Numbered from the stretch's first letter, positions 1-9,924 are shown. The stretch: DNA of 64,000 nucleotides from an uncultured Alphaproteobacteria bacterium (GCA_902602695.1 CACKRO010000001.1:1-64000), one strand, 5' to 3'. Made by a program: numbers and translations. The notes: generated by a model from the sequence alone, not told the origin.

Positions 1-1
1 T

Positions 2-646
2 CATAGGAACTCATCAAACAAATATAGAAACTTTATTGAAAGTATTTTAAAATCTCTAAATATTGAATTTACATTCGTGTTTCTAGACGACGATTTTTAT
101 CATTTTACAGATTCTGAATTTCCTCAGTTTTTGAGTATGAACGATTCAATTGAAATGTTAAAAAAATTCATAAATCCAAAGACTGGTATTGAAATAAGTA
201 AAAAAATATATGTAACTAGAGAAGATTCTAATTATAGAAAAATTATAAATGAAGGCGATGTAGCAACCCTTTTGAGAGAGAAGGGATATAAAGTTATTAA
301 TCCTCAATTATATGAAATTGATGAACAAATTGAAATCTTTGCAAATGCTGAAAAAATTATTGCTCCACACGGTTCTAATTTAGCAAATATTATTTTTTGC
401 AAACCTGGAACTGAAATTTTTGAAATCACACCTACTTTTAGAGATAATGAAAAAATGCTTGAAGACAGATATTTAAACTTAAGTTTAATCAATAATCTTA
501 AGCATAATAAAATCGTTTCTGATACAGTTGAAGTTGAAAATCATTCTGTTTTAGCAAAAAAATATATCCATAAGAATGTTTTATCACAAAGCAATTACTA
601 TAAAAACTTAATTGTTAAAATACGTGAACTAAGTAATAAAATTTAG
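2..646 (+). CDS. Glycosyltransferase family 61-like protein, 5' end cut by window
   Basis: The frame is open from base 2, so the gene begins left of the window; the GTG at 77 is an internal codon and not a likely start. The visible 214 codons look like the C-terminal half of a GT61 (DUF563) glycosyltransferase, a family that transfers sugars to surface glycans or proteins. The supporting signs are a YVTRED block (codons near 209-226), a downstream NEGD segment, and the hallmark PHGSNLANI with its histidine at 368-370, followed by PGTEIFEI. It ends one base before the stop of the convergent protease gene. Acceptor and donor sugar cannot be read from sequence. Family assignment is by motif recognition; I am fairly sure of it. 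Confidence 0.75.
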   Translation, partial: HRNSSNKYRNFIESILKSLNIEFTFVFLDDDFYHFTDSEFPQFLSMNDSIEMLKKFINPKTGIEISKKIYVTREDSNYRKIINEGDVATLLREKGYKVINPQLYEIDEQIEIFANAEKIIAPHGSNLANIIFCKPGTEIFEITPTFRDNEKMLEDRYLNLSLINNLKHNKIVSDTVEVENHSVLAKKYIHKNVLSQSNYYKNLIVKIRELSNKI

Positions 647-647
647 C

Positions 648-1670
648 TTAACAATCTTTTAAATAAATTGGAATTACAACACTAATATTAGTTTCTAAAT
701 TTCTGCAAATTTTTTTGAAGGAATATTCATCATTAGTTTGGTCCATGTATTTAGCTAGCAGATGTGTAAAGAAAGAATTACTTACTTTATTTTCATAGAT
801 TTTGTAATTTTCAAATTCGTTTTCTTTAATTATTAAATTAATAAGTGTTTCATAATTTAAAATATCATCAATCAAAAAATTACTTTTTGCTTGATTACTA
901 CTATATATCAAAGCACCAATATTATTTTTTATATTAGAAATTTCAATTTTACGGCTTTTTGAAACTTTTGTTATAAAATCATTATAAACATCATCAACAA
1001 TATCCTGTAGGTGTTGAATTTCATTAGTTTTAGGTCGTCTAAATGGATTAAACAAATCTTTACCTTCTCCAGCATTCTGGTTAAAAACTTCAATTCCTTC
1101 TTTAGTTTCAATTGTCTGGCCAAAGATTCCAGAAGATAGGCTCGTTGGCATATTATAGTAGAACCAACTTGGTCCACTTACTCCTATACTACCTATTATT
1201 GATCCATAAGAGGCAAATATTTTATCAGCTGTTGTTGCAACCCAATATCCACCAGATGCTAAAATTTCCTTTGTATAAAAATACACTTTAATGTTTGTAC
1301 TTTTCTTAAATTCATAAATAATTTGTTCCAATTCAGCAGTAGCACTCACTGTTCCACCTGGAGAATTAATGTTTATAATTAGAGCTTTTATTTGTAGTTC
1401 CTTTAATTCTTCTAAATAAGATTTTACCTGCGCAGGATTTATATAATCGTAAAGATTATTTCTTAATAAATTACTATTATTATTAAATATTGGACCATTT
1501 AAATTAATATTGGCTATAACATTGTTAGAGTTTGATATTCCTTCAGTCATTACGAACTGTTTTTTTTCCAGGTCATTTGAAAAATGAAGTAAAATATTAA
1601 TAATTATCAAAAAAATTAATAATGCACTCAAAAAACCAAGAGTTCTAAAAAAAACATTGAAAAATACCAT
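648..1670 (-). CDS. sppA: S49 family peptidase (SppA/SohB-like signal peptide peptidase)
   Basis: 340 residues with one N-terminal membrane segment (about residues 8-30) and a ClpP-like S49 domain after it. The NSPGG motif lies at 102-106. The nucleophile is probably Ser139 in ASGGYW, and GSIGV follows at 160-164. By analogy with the Ser/Lys dyad of Bacillus SppA, Lys204 in GKDLFNP is the likely general base. The Ser-Lys spacing (65) is longer than the 52 I recall for Bacillus SppA, because of an insert with a YY-rich stretch. Known relatives digest leftover signal peptides in the cytoplasmic membrane. It is divergent from groESL, and their promoters share the 1671-1821 gap. A SohB-like role is equally possible. 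Confidence 0.82.
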   Translation of the reverse strand: MVFFNVFFRTLGFLSALLIFLIIINILLHFSNDLEKKQFVMTEGISNSNNVIANINLNGPIFNNNSNLLRNNLYDYINPAQVKSYLEELKELQIKALIININSPGGTVSATAELEQIIYEFKKSTNIKVYFYTKEILASGGYWVATTADKIFASYGSIIGSIGVSGPSWFYYNMPTSLSSGIFGQTIETKEGIEVFNQNAGEGKDLFNPFRRPKTNEIQHLQDIVDDVYNDFITKVSKSRKIEISNIKNNIGALIYSSNQAKSNFLIDDILNYETLINLIIKENEFENYKIYENKVSNSFFTHLLAKYMDQTNDEYSFKKICRNLETNISVVIPIYLKDC

Positions 1671-1722
1671 TTTTTCAAAATATCATACACTTTAGCTAAT
1701 TCGAATTTTTTTTTGGTTTCTT

Positions 1723-1752
1723 CTTGAATAGACTTTAATAATGCTTAAATAA
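1723..1752 (+). promoter_or_regulatory. Candidate groESL promoter, -35 like RpoH
   Basis: CTTGAA at 1723-1728 matches the sigma-32 -35 consensus. The following AT-rich stretch (TTAAAT at 1745-1750) could act as a -10, but it does not resemble the C-rich RpoH -10 element. It sits directly upstream of the CIRCE operator. A vegetative promoter using TTGAAT at 1724-1729 is the alternative. This is inference from position and a short motif only. Confidence 0.3.
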
Positions 1753-1779
1753 CTAGCACTCTTATAATGAGAGTGCTAA
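1753..1779 (+). promoter_or_regulatory. CIRCE operator (HrcA binding site)
   Basis: A perfect 8-base inverted repeat plus near-matching outer base: CTAGCACTC at 1753-1761, a 9-base spacer, and GAGTGCTAA at 1771-1779. This matches the CIRCE consensus (TTAGCACTC-N9-GAGTGCTAA) at all but one position. CIRCE is bound by the HrcA repressor and normally controls groESL, so groES-groEL here should be derepressed by heat or protein-folding stress. hrcA itself is not in the window. Confidence 0.95.
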
Positions 1780-1821
1780 TAAAAAAATATTAAATTTCAA
1801 TTAGTTAACAAAAGAGGAAAT

Positions 1822-2127
1822 ATGAATTTTAAACCTTTACATGATAGAGTTCTTGTAAAACGAGTAGACTCTGATGAAAAGACTGCGGGGGGTATAATAA
1901 TACCTGACACTGCCCAAGAAAAACCAATGGAAGGTGAAGTACTTGAAATAGGTTCTGGCGCAAGAGACGAAATGGGTAAATTGGTGCCTTTAGATGTTAA
2001 AAAAGGTGACAAGATACTATTTGGTAAATGGTCAGGAACTGAAGTAAAAATGAATGGTGCAGACTATCTTATAATGAAAGAGTCTGACATTATGGGTATC
2101 ATTACTTCATCTAAGAAAAAAAAATAA
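1822..2127 (+). CDS. groES: Co-chaperonin GroES (Hsp10)
   Basis: 101 residues, the usual length for the family. The protein forms the heptameric lid of the GroEL folding chamber in the cytoplasm. It opens with [12 protein letters not shown], carries the mobile loop GGIIIPD at 23-29 that contacts GroEL, and contains the typical GEVLEIG and GDKILFGKW segments. The C-terminus is a short lysine run. A GAGGA ribosome site lies at 1814-1818, just before the ATG. It is the first gene of a two-gene operon controlled by the CIRCE element 43 bases upstream; groEL follows after 21 bases. Confidence 0.98.
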   Translation: MNFKPLHDRVLVKRVDSDEKTAGGIIIPDTAQEKPMEGEVLEIGSGARDEMGKLVPLDVKKGDKILFGKWSGTEVKMNGADYLIMKESDIMGIITSSKKKK

Positions 2128-3813
<1,686 letters not shown>

Positions 3814-3836
3814 CCAATAATTATATTTTAAAAGAG

Positions 3837-3865
3837 AGGGCAAATTTATTTGCCCTTTTTTTTTT
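3837..3865 (+). terminator. Rho-independent terminator of groESL
   Basis: An 8-base-pair stem (AGGGCAAA at 3837-3844 paired with TTTGCCCT at 3849-3856), a TTTA loop, and a run of T immediately after. It lies 23 bases past the groEL stop and overlaps the end of the convergent glutathione-peroxidase-like gene. The A-run on the left is too short for it to be a strong terminator in the other direction. Confidence 0.9.
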
Positions 3866-4400
3866 AAATCAAAAGATCTATTTGATTGGTAATCTTAGAG
3901 CTATCAGGTTTTGTCATAGATGACCAAGATTTAACTAATTCACCATTTCTATTAAATAGATATTTATAAAAATTCCATTTTGGTGATTCATTGTATTCTT
4001 CATCTATCCATGAAAAAATAGGATGAGCATCACTTCCTTTAACATTCATTGGAGAAGATGTTACAAAACCTACTCCATAATTTACTAAACATATTTTTTT
4101 GATATCCTCATTATCTGAGTATTCTTGATTAAAAGAATTACTAGTAGTAGCTATAATTGTTAGATCACTTTTTCTATAATTAATAAATAAATTTTGGAGA
4201 TCTTCATATTGAGGTGTAAAACCACATCTTGATGCAGTATTGACAATTAAAATCGGTTTACCAGAAAATTTTTCTAAATTTACTTGATTGCCGTCTATAT
4301 CCTCAAATGAAAAGTCATATAAATTCACAGTATCATTAGCTAATAAAGTATTCTTTAAGTTAAACATAATCAAAAAAGTAACTAAAATTTTAATTTTCAT
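3864..4400 (-). CDS. Glutathione peroxidase-like thiol peroxidase, atypical active site
   Basis: 178 residues with a hydrophobic N-terminus (about residues 3-20) that reads as a signal peptide or anchor, so the protein is probably periplasmic. The fold signature VNTASRCGFTPQY is clear, with the peroxidatic cysteine at Cys59, and the WNF motif is present at 142-144. The normal FPCNQF block is replaced by TTSNSF (85-90). The catalytic Gln is therefore Ser89 and the resolving Cys is Ser87. Family members reduce hydrogen peroxide or lipid peroxides using thioredoxin or glutathione. Activity here is uncertain. Its start is only 26 bases from the divergent mscS start. Confidence 0.8.
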   Translation of the reverse strand: MKIKILVTFLIMFNLKNTLLANDTVNLYDFSFEDIDGNQVNLEKFSGKPILIVNTASRCGFTPQYEDLQNLFINYRKSDLTIIATTSNSFNQEYSDNEDIKKICLVNYGVGFVTSSPMNVKGSDAHPIFSWIDEEYNESPKWNFYKYLFNRNGELVKSWSSMTKPDSSKITNQIDLLI

Positions 4401-4426
4401 GTTAATGAGTAATAAATATATCGCTT

Positions 4427-5563
4427 ATGGAATCATTCAATAGCTTTAACAATCTTTTTTTAGATGTATGGAATAATGGTGTTTTTGGCATAAATGCTTC
4501 GGATATCATCGTTAGTTTAATAATTTTCTTACTTTTTTATTTATTAAGAAGGTTGATTGCTAGATTCATTCTTAATAGATTATCAAGAATAGTATCAAGA
4601 ACTGCTAATCAAATTGACGATGCTGTTATAGAAGTACTTGATGGGCCATTAAAATTTTTTCCTGTCGTTATTGGCTTTTTTATAGCTTCCTCATATTTAA
4701 ATGTTACAGATAATAATCAAGATATTCTAGATTTAATTAACAGATCTCTAATTACAATTTTTATATTTTGGCTGCTTCATCAACTAATTATTCCATTTTC
4801 TTTTGTAATTAAAAATTTTGAATCAAAAATTTCTAAACCTTTAGTTGATTGGACATTAAAAGGTTTAAAAATTCTTGTAATAGTGCTTGGGTCTGTCGCA
4901 ATATTAGAATTGTGGGGTATAAGAGTAGGTCCAGTGATTGCTGGATTAGGTTTATTTGGTGTAGCTGTTGCACTTGGGGCCCAAGATTTATTTAAAAATT
5001 TAATTAGCGGTATTATGATTCTAATGGAAAAGAGATTTACTGTAGGTGATGTCATTCTAGTCTCTGGAGAAGTAGAGGGAGTTGTTGAACAAATTGGATT
5101 TAGATCTACTCTTGTTAGGAGGTTTGATTCTACTCCTGTAATGGTTCCAAATTATAAATTTGCTGAGCAGTCTGTTACTAATTATACTAGAAGACATCAT
5201 AGACGTATAAGATGGTTAATTGGTTTAGAGTATAGAACAACAATTGATCAATTAAAAAAAATTAGAGATGAGATAAATAATTTAATTGAAAAAGATGAAA
5301 ATTTTGCAAAAAATAAAAATGCAGGATTTTACGTCCGAATTGATAGTTTTTCAGATAGCTCCATAGATATGCTTGTACAAGCTTTTACTGTTACCAATGA
5401 CTGGGCAGAATTTTTAAAAATTAAAGAGACTCTTGCTGTAAAAATAATTGAAATTATTGAAAATAATGAAGCCGGTTTTGCTTTTCCAAGTCAATCGCTT
5501 TATGTTGAAAAATTATCTGATGAAAAAACTGAGATTTTTAATCCTCAATCTGCAAAAAAATAA
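4427..5563 (+). CDS. MscS-family mechanosensitive ion channel
   Basis: 378 residues. Hydrophobic segments lie near 24-48, 76-92, 105-128 and 145-165. The pore helix is Gly/Ala-rich (about 169-198, containing GLGLFGVAVALGAQD) and is followed by the beta domain with GDVILVSGEVEGVVEQIGFR (207-226) and VMVPNYKF. This is the conserved MscS core, which opens on membrane tension to release solutes during hypo-osmotic shock. The N-terminal membrane region is slightly longer than in E. coli MscS (286 residues), nearer to YbdG-type channels. Its stop overlaps the next start by one base (TAATG), so the two genes are translationally coupled. Confidence 0.92.
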   Translation: MESFNSFNNLFLDVWNNGVFGINASDIIVSLIIFLLFYLLRRLIARFILNRLSRIVSRTANQIDDAVIEVLDGPLKFFPVVIGFFIASSYLNVTDNNQDILDLINRSLITIFIFWLLHQLIIPFSFVIKNFESKISKPLVDWTLKGLKILVIVLGSVAILELWGIRVGPVIAGLGLFGVAVALGAQDLFKNLISGIMILMEKRFTVGDVILVSGEVEGVVEQIGFRSTLVRRFDSTPVMVPNYKFAEQSVTNYTRRHHRRIRWLIGLEYRTTIDQLKKIRDEINNLIEKDENFAKNKNAGFYVRIDSFSDSSIDMLVQAFTVTNDWAEFLKIKETLAVKIIEIIENNEAGFAFPSQSLYVEKLSDEKTEIFNPQSAKK

Positions 5564-6567
5564 TGAACGAAAGTAATCGTGTAATTTCTGGCTCTCTTTT
5601 TATATTAGCTAGTATTGCTGTTGCATTTATTTTAAATTTTTCTCAACCCATAATGGTGCCATTTGTTTTAGCACTTCTTTTAAGGATATTAATTGATCCG
5701 ATAATTGACTTTCAGACTATAAATCTTCGTGTACACAGATTTATAGCAGTTTTTATCAGTATTTGTTTAATTGTACTTTTATTCTCAATTATAGTTCCTT
5801 TTATTGTTTCTTCTGTAGCAACATTCTTAGAGTCTGCAGATGACTATAATCAAAAAGTAATAATTTTAATAGAGGCAGTCATAATACAGCTTCAAGAATT
5901 TGAAATTGATATTGATAGAGAGACAATTAGAAATACAATTGCAGAGTTACCCATTACTAATTGGGCAGGAACTATATTAAGTAATAGTGCAAACTTTATT
6001 TCAAAATTTCTCCTAGTTGTAATTATAACATTATTTTTATTGTTAGGAACCCCTTCTAAAAATACTTCAGATGAATGGAATGATATTATCCGGTTAGTAA
6101 AAAAGTATATATTTACAAAATTTTTAACATCAGCTTTTACAGGCATTGCTGCAGGATTAATTTATTGGTTTTTAGGTTTAGAATTAGCTTTTATTTTTGG
6201 CAGCTTAACATTTATTTTAAATTTTATTCCAGTGATTGGATCTGTAATAGCTGTCTTACTCCCATTACCAATAGCCTTCCTTCAATATAACGATCCAACA
6301 CTAGTTATACTAATTATAATTTTGCCTACGATTATTCATCAAATAGTAGGAAATTTTGTAGAACCTAAAATATTTGGTGAGAGTTTTGGATTACATCCAA
6401 TTACTATTATTTTATCCTTAATTTTCTGGGGAATGATTTGGGGATTTATTGGAGTTCTTCTAGCAGCACCTTTAACTGCAATAATCAGAATTTCATTTGA
6501 AAGATTTGAAACTACTAGGCAGATTGCAAGATTACTTGAGGGTAAAATTCATATTAGGGAAAGTTAA
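5563..6567 (+). CDS. AI-2E family transporter (PerM/UPF0118)
   Basis: 334 residues, very hydrophobic, with about seven to eight membrane helices. It shows the family pattern: two N-terminal helices, a central soluble stretch (about residues 85-140), then a helical bundle ending in GLHPITIILSLIFWG and GVLLAAPLTAI (about 275-310). Family members are proposed exporters or ion antiporters; the autoinducer-2 link holds for only a few, so no substrate should be inferred. It is coupled to the MscS gene by a one-base overlap, which suggests a shared envelope or osmotic role. Its stop shares TTAA with the convergent recX gene. Confidence 0.88.
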   Translation: MNESNRVISGSLFILASIAVAFILNFSQPIMVPFVLALLLRILIDPIIDFQTINLRVHRFIAVFISICLIVLLFSIIVPFIVSSVATFLESADDYNQKVIILIEAVIIQLQEFEIDIDRETIRNTIAELPITNWAGTILSNSANFISKFLLVVIITLFLLLGTPSKNTSDEWNDIIRLVKKYIFTKFLTSAFTGIAAGLIYWFLGLELAFIFGSLTFILNFIPVIGSVIAVLLPLPIAFLQYNDPTLVILIIILPTIIHQIVGNFVEPKIFGESFGLHPITIILSLIFWGMIWGFIGVLLAAPLTAIIRISFERFETTRQIARLLEGKIHIRES

Positions 6568-7049
6568 CTTAATATTCTTTTACATATATCATAGCTAAAA
6601 CCAGCTCTAGCCATTTTTGCTAGTTTTTTTTCATAACTTTCATTTTTCTCCAACAATTTTTTTTTCTTAACAAATATTTTTGCAGATGCAAACTCCCAAT
6701 CATCATTATCTTGTTGCATTAAATTTAAATTATTTTGAATTTGAGTTTTATTTACCCCTTTTTTTATCAAGTAATTGAAAATAAAATTCTTAGATTTTCC
6801 AGAATTTGATAAAGAAAGTATTTTGGTTGCACTATATCTGTTATCGTCTATAAATTTATTTTTTTCTAATTTTATTATTATACTTTCTATTTTATTAATC
6901 AGTTTACCTTTTTCATAATTTTTAATGTTTAATCTTAAAATTTTTCTTTTAAGCACATTTTCTAAATTATTTTTAGAAGAATCATATTTGCTTAAATAAT
7001 CAATGGCGTATTTTAAGAGTTTTTTGTCGTCCACTAAACTAATATACAA
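6564..7049 (-). CDS. recX: RecX-family regulator of RecA
   Basis: 161 residues, basic and helical. The RecX signature is visible as FIDDNRYSATKIL followed by GKSKNFIFNYLIKKGV, corresponding to the family pattern of a DD pair and a later KG-x-LxxKG. RecX binds RecA filaments and dampens recombination and the SOS response. It is not next to recA in this window. It ends in a TTAA shared with the convergent transporter gene and starts 33 bases from the divergent ABC permease gene. Sequence conservation is low, as is common for RecX. Confidence 0.75.
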   Translation of the reverse strand: MYISLVDDKKLLKYAIDYLSKYDSSKNNLENVLKRKILRLNIKNYEKGKLINKIESIIIKLEKNKFIDDNRYSATKILSLSNSGKSKNFIFNYLIKKGVNKTQIQNNLNLMQQDNDDWEFASAKIFVKKKKLLEKNESYEKKLAKMARAGFSYDICKRILS

Positions 7050-7082
7050 ATATTTTAAATATATTAAAAGAAAACTCCTAAT

Positions 7083-7853
7083 ATGATTGATTATAATTAT
7101 CTTTGTTTTCTTACATTAGTTAAAAAAGAAGTCTTCAGGTTCTTAAAAGTAGGAATTCAAACTGTGATTGGTCCAGCTATTAGCTCTTTATTATTTTTAG
7201 CTGTTTTTAGCTTAGCTCTCGGAAGATCCGTAAATGCTATAAATGGTATTGATCTACCTTATTTCATTGCACCTGGTTTAATAATGATGACTATGTTGCA
7301 AAACTCTTTTGCTAATTCAGCATCAAGTATTGGTCAATCAAAATTTCAAGGAAATATTGTAGACATATTAATGGCTCCATTAAATAATGTTGAACTTGCA
7401 TTTGGTTTTATTATTGGCTCTGTTTGTAGGGGTGTTGTTTGTGGTATAGTTACTACATTGGGGGTTATGATATTTGTTCCTCTAACTGTTCACTCTTATA
7501 TTGCTTTATTATTTTTTACATTAATGGGATGCACAATGATGGGAACTTTGGGTACAATTGTTGGTATTTGGGCAGACAAATGGGATCAGCAACAAGGTAT
7601 AACCAATTTTATTGTTTTACCTCTTACTTTTTTATCAGGAACTTTCTATTCAATTTCAAGACTTCCTGAGTTTTGGCAGACAGTTTCTTCATTGAATCCA
7701 TTCTTTTATAATATTGATGGTTTCAGATATGCTTTTACAGGTATTTCTGATAGCTCATTAATTCATGGATCAATATTCTTAATAATTATTAATATTATAT
7801 TAATTTTAATATGCTATTTTATGTTTCACAAAGGATATAAAATTAAATTTTAA
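7083..7853 (+). CDS. ABC-2 type transporter permease (YadH-like)
   Basis: 256 residues, the same length as E. coli YadH. About six membrane helices are visible, with the ABC-2 pattern: GPAISSLLFLAVFSLALG near the N-terminus, PGLIMMTMLQNSF, and the late LPLTFLSGTFYSISRLP block followed by LNPFFYNIDGFRY. Such permeases export drugs, polysaccharides or lipids together with an ATPase partner. No ATP-binding protein is adjacent: the upstream gene is divergent recX and the downstream one, after two bases, is argD. The ATPase must be encoded elsewhere. Co-transcription with argD-argF is likely, but no functional link is obvious. Confidence 0.87.
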   Translation: MIDYNYLCFLTLVKKEVFRFLKVGIQTVIGPAISSLLFLAVFSLALGRSVNAINGIDLPYFIAPGLIMMTMLQNSFANSASSIGQSKFQGNIVDILMAPLNNVELAFGFIIGSVCRGVVCGIVTTLGVMIFVPLTVHSYIALLFFTLMGCTMMGTLGTIVGIWADKWDQQQGITNFIVLPLTFLSGTFYSISRLPEFWQTVSSLNPFFYNIDGFRYAFTGISDSSLIHGSIFLIIINIILILICYFMFHKGYKIKF

Positions 7854-7855
7854 AT

Positions 7856-9034
7856 ATGGTTAGCAAATATTTATCAAATGTTATGCCAACTTATGGCAAT
7901 AAAACTCTTGAATTTGTAAAAGGTAAGGGTTGTTATTTATACACTAGTCAAAACAAAAAATATTTAGATTTTGCAAGTGGAATAGCTGTAAACTCTCTTG
8001 GTCACTGTCATCCAAAACTAATAGAGGCACTCAATAAGCAATCAAAACAACTCTGGCATGTATCAAACTTATATAAAATTAAAACACAAGAACAATTTGC
8101 AAAATTACTTTGTAAAAATTCTTTTGCAGATAAAGTCTTTTTTACTAATTCTGGAACTGAGTCTATTGAATGTGGAATTAAAATAATTAGAGGGTACCAT
8201 TCATATCACAAGACAAAAAAAACAGAGATTATTACTTTTGATGGTGCATTTCATGGAAGAACTTATGGCGCACTTTCAGCACAAAAAAATAAAAAATACT
8301 CTAATGGTTTTGGCCCTATGCTCAAGGGCTTTAAAAAAATCGAATTCAATAATGAAAAAAAATTAATTTCTGCAGTAAATAAAAAAACAGCCGGTATTAT
8401 TATTGAACCAATTCAAGGAGAAGGAGGTATTCGTCCTGCTAATCTAAGTTTTTTAAAACTATTAAGAGATATCTGTAATGAAAACAAAATTTTACTTTTT
8501 TTTGATGAAGTTCAATGCGGATTTGGGAGATCTGGTAAATTATTCTCTCATGAATGGGCAAAAATAAAACCTGATATCATGTCTGTTGCAAAAGGTATAG
8601 GATCTGGTTTTCCACTTGGAGCTTGTATGTCAACAAACAAAGCATGTGTTGCAATGACTAAGGGCAGTCATGGATCAACCTATGGTGGTAATCCGTTAGC
8701 TATGAGTGTAGGTTTAGAAGTTTTAAAAATTATTTCTAATAAAACATTTCTTTCAAAGATTGATAAGACTGCTAGATATTTTTGGAAAAATTTAAAAAAA
8801 TTAGAGAGTACATATAATATTATTTCAGAGGTTAGAGGTGCTGGACTTCTATTAGGTATCAAAACAAATATTAGCAATATAGATTTTTCTGAACAATTAA
8901 AAAAAAATAAATTACTAAATGTACCTGCTGCAGATAATACAGTAAGATTAGCTCCGCCACTTATTGTATCTTATAAAGAGATTGATAAATCAATAACAAT
9001 AATTAAAAAGAGTATAAAAGAACTTTCAAGATGA
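7856..9034 (+). CDS. argD: Acetylornithine/succinyldiaminopimelate aminotransferase
   Basis: 392 residues, a class III PLP-dependent aminotransferase. It makes N-acetylornithine from the semialdehyde in arginine synthesis, and in many bacteria also serves lysine synthesis. The cofactor Lys is Lys246 in VAKGIGSGFPLGA. Asp217 in FFDEVQ contacts the pyridine nitrogen, and NSGTES (98-103) binds the phosphate. Substrate specificity within class III enzymes is assigned mainly from context: argF starts four bases before its stop (ATGA overlap), which strongly supports ArgD. The start is ATG with only two bases separating it from the ABC permease gene. Confidence 0.93.
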   Translation: MVSKYLSNVMPTYGNKTLEFVKGKGCYLYTSQNKKYLDFASGIAVNSLGHCHPKLIEALNKQSKQLWHVSNLYKIKTQEQFAKLLCKNSFADKVFFTNSGTESIECGIKIIRGYHSYHKTKKTEIITFDGAFHGRTYGALSAQKNKKYSNGFGPMLKGFKKIEFNNEKKLISAVNKKTAGIIIEPIQGEGGIRPANLSFLKLLRDICNENKILLFFDEVQCGFGRSGKLFSHEWAKIKPDIMSVAKGIGSGFPLGACMSTNKACVAMTKGSHGSTYGGNPLAMSVGLEVLKIISNKTFLSKIDKTARYFWKNLKKLESTYNIISEVRGAGLLLGIKTNISNIDFSEQLKKNKLLNVPAADNTVRLAPPLIVSYKEIDKSITIIKKSIKELSR

Positions 9035-9924
9035 AACATTTTATTGATATTAATAGTTTTAAAAAAAAAGAAATTGATAAAATAATTTTACTTGCTAAAA
9101 AAATTAAAAAAAATCCAAAAAAATATTCTTCATCTTGCAAGGATAAAACCCTTGGTTTAATTTTTGAAAAGCAGTCACTAAGAACAAGGTTAAGCTTCAA
9201 TGTAGGAATGCAAAAATTAGGAGGTAATGTTTTAGAATTGCAAAGTAAAGATATTGGCTTTGATAATAAAAGAGAAAAAGCCGAAGATATCCTTAATGTA
9301 TTAAGTCAATATATTGATTGCGTAATGATAAGAAATAATAATCACAAACAAATAGTAAATTTAAGCAAAGAAAATATTTTGCCTATTATAAATGGTTTAA
9401 CTGAATATAGTCATCCATGCCAAATACTTGGTGATTTTTTAACTCTACAAGAGCATCTTAAAAGTATAAAAAATGCTAATATTGCTTGGATAGGTGATTT
9501 TAATAATGTCTTACGCTCACTCATTCATCTGCAAAATATTTATAATTTCAAACTGAATTTAATCATTCCAAAAGAAATTTTTAAAAATTATAAAAAAGAG
9601 TTTGAGCAATACAAAAATAAAAATTTAAATATTTTTTTTGATCCTATATTAGGTACAAAATATACAAATTGTTTAATGACTGATGTTTGGGTTTCAATGG
9701 GTGAAAAGAATAATAAAACAAAATATTTTAAAAATTTTACTGTGAATAAAAAAATTATGAGTAATGCATCAAATAATGCAATTTTCATGCATTGTTTACC
9801 GGCAAAAAGAGGAAAAGAAGTAACTTCAGATGTTCTTGATGGTAAAAATTCTGTTGTATTAGAGCAAGCAAAAAATAGAATGTATATTCAACAAGCGATA
9901 TTAATTTATGTACTTAAAAAATAG
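9031..9924 (+). CDS. argF: Ornithine carbamoyltransferase
   Basis: 297 residues, slightly shorter than the usual 300-310. It carbamoylates ornithine to citrulline. The carbamoyl-phosphate loop reads SLRTR at 49-53, where STRTR is more common. HPCQ is at 128-131. The ornithine-side residues Asp218 and SMG (222-224) match ornithine rather than aspartate transcarbamylases. The C-terminal motif is HCLPAKRG (254-261), with Lys where His is usual. The gene overlaps argD by four bases and the following lipoprotein gene by 17 bases. An N-acylornithine substrate is less likely given the SMG loop and ArgD context. Confidence 0.92.
   Translation: MKHFIDINSFKKKEIDKIILLAKKIKKNPKKYSSSCKDKTLGLIFEKQSLRTRLSFNVGMQKLGGNVLELQSKDIGFDNKREKAEDILNVLSQYIDCVMIRNNNHKQIVNLSKENILPIINGLTEYSHPCQILGDFLTLQEHLKSIKNANIAWIGDFNNVLRSLIHLQNIYNFKLNLIIPKEIFKNYKKEFEQYKNKNLNIFFDPILGTKYTNCLMTDVWVSMGEKNNKTKYFKNFTVNKKIMSNASNNAIFMHCLPAKRGKEVTSDVLDGKNSVVLEQAKNRMYIQQAILIYVLKK

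Noticed and set aside
7083..7853. A complete ABC exporter
   Set aside because: No gene for an ATP-binding protein is adjacent on either strand.
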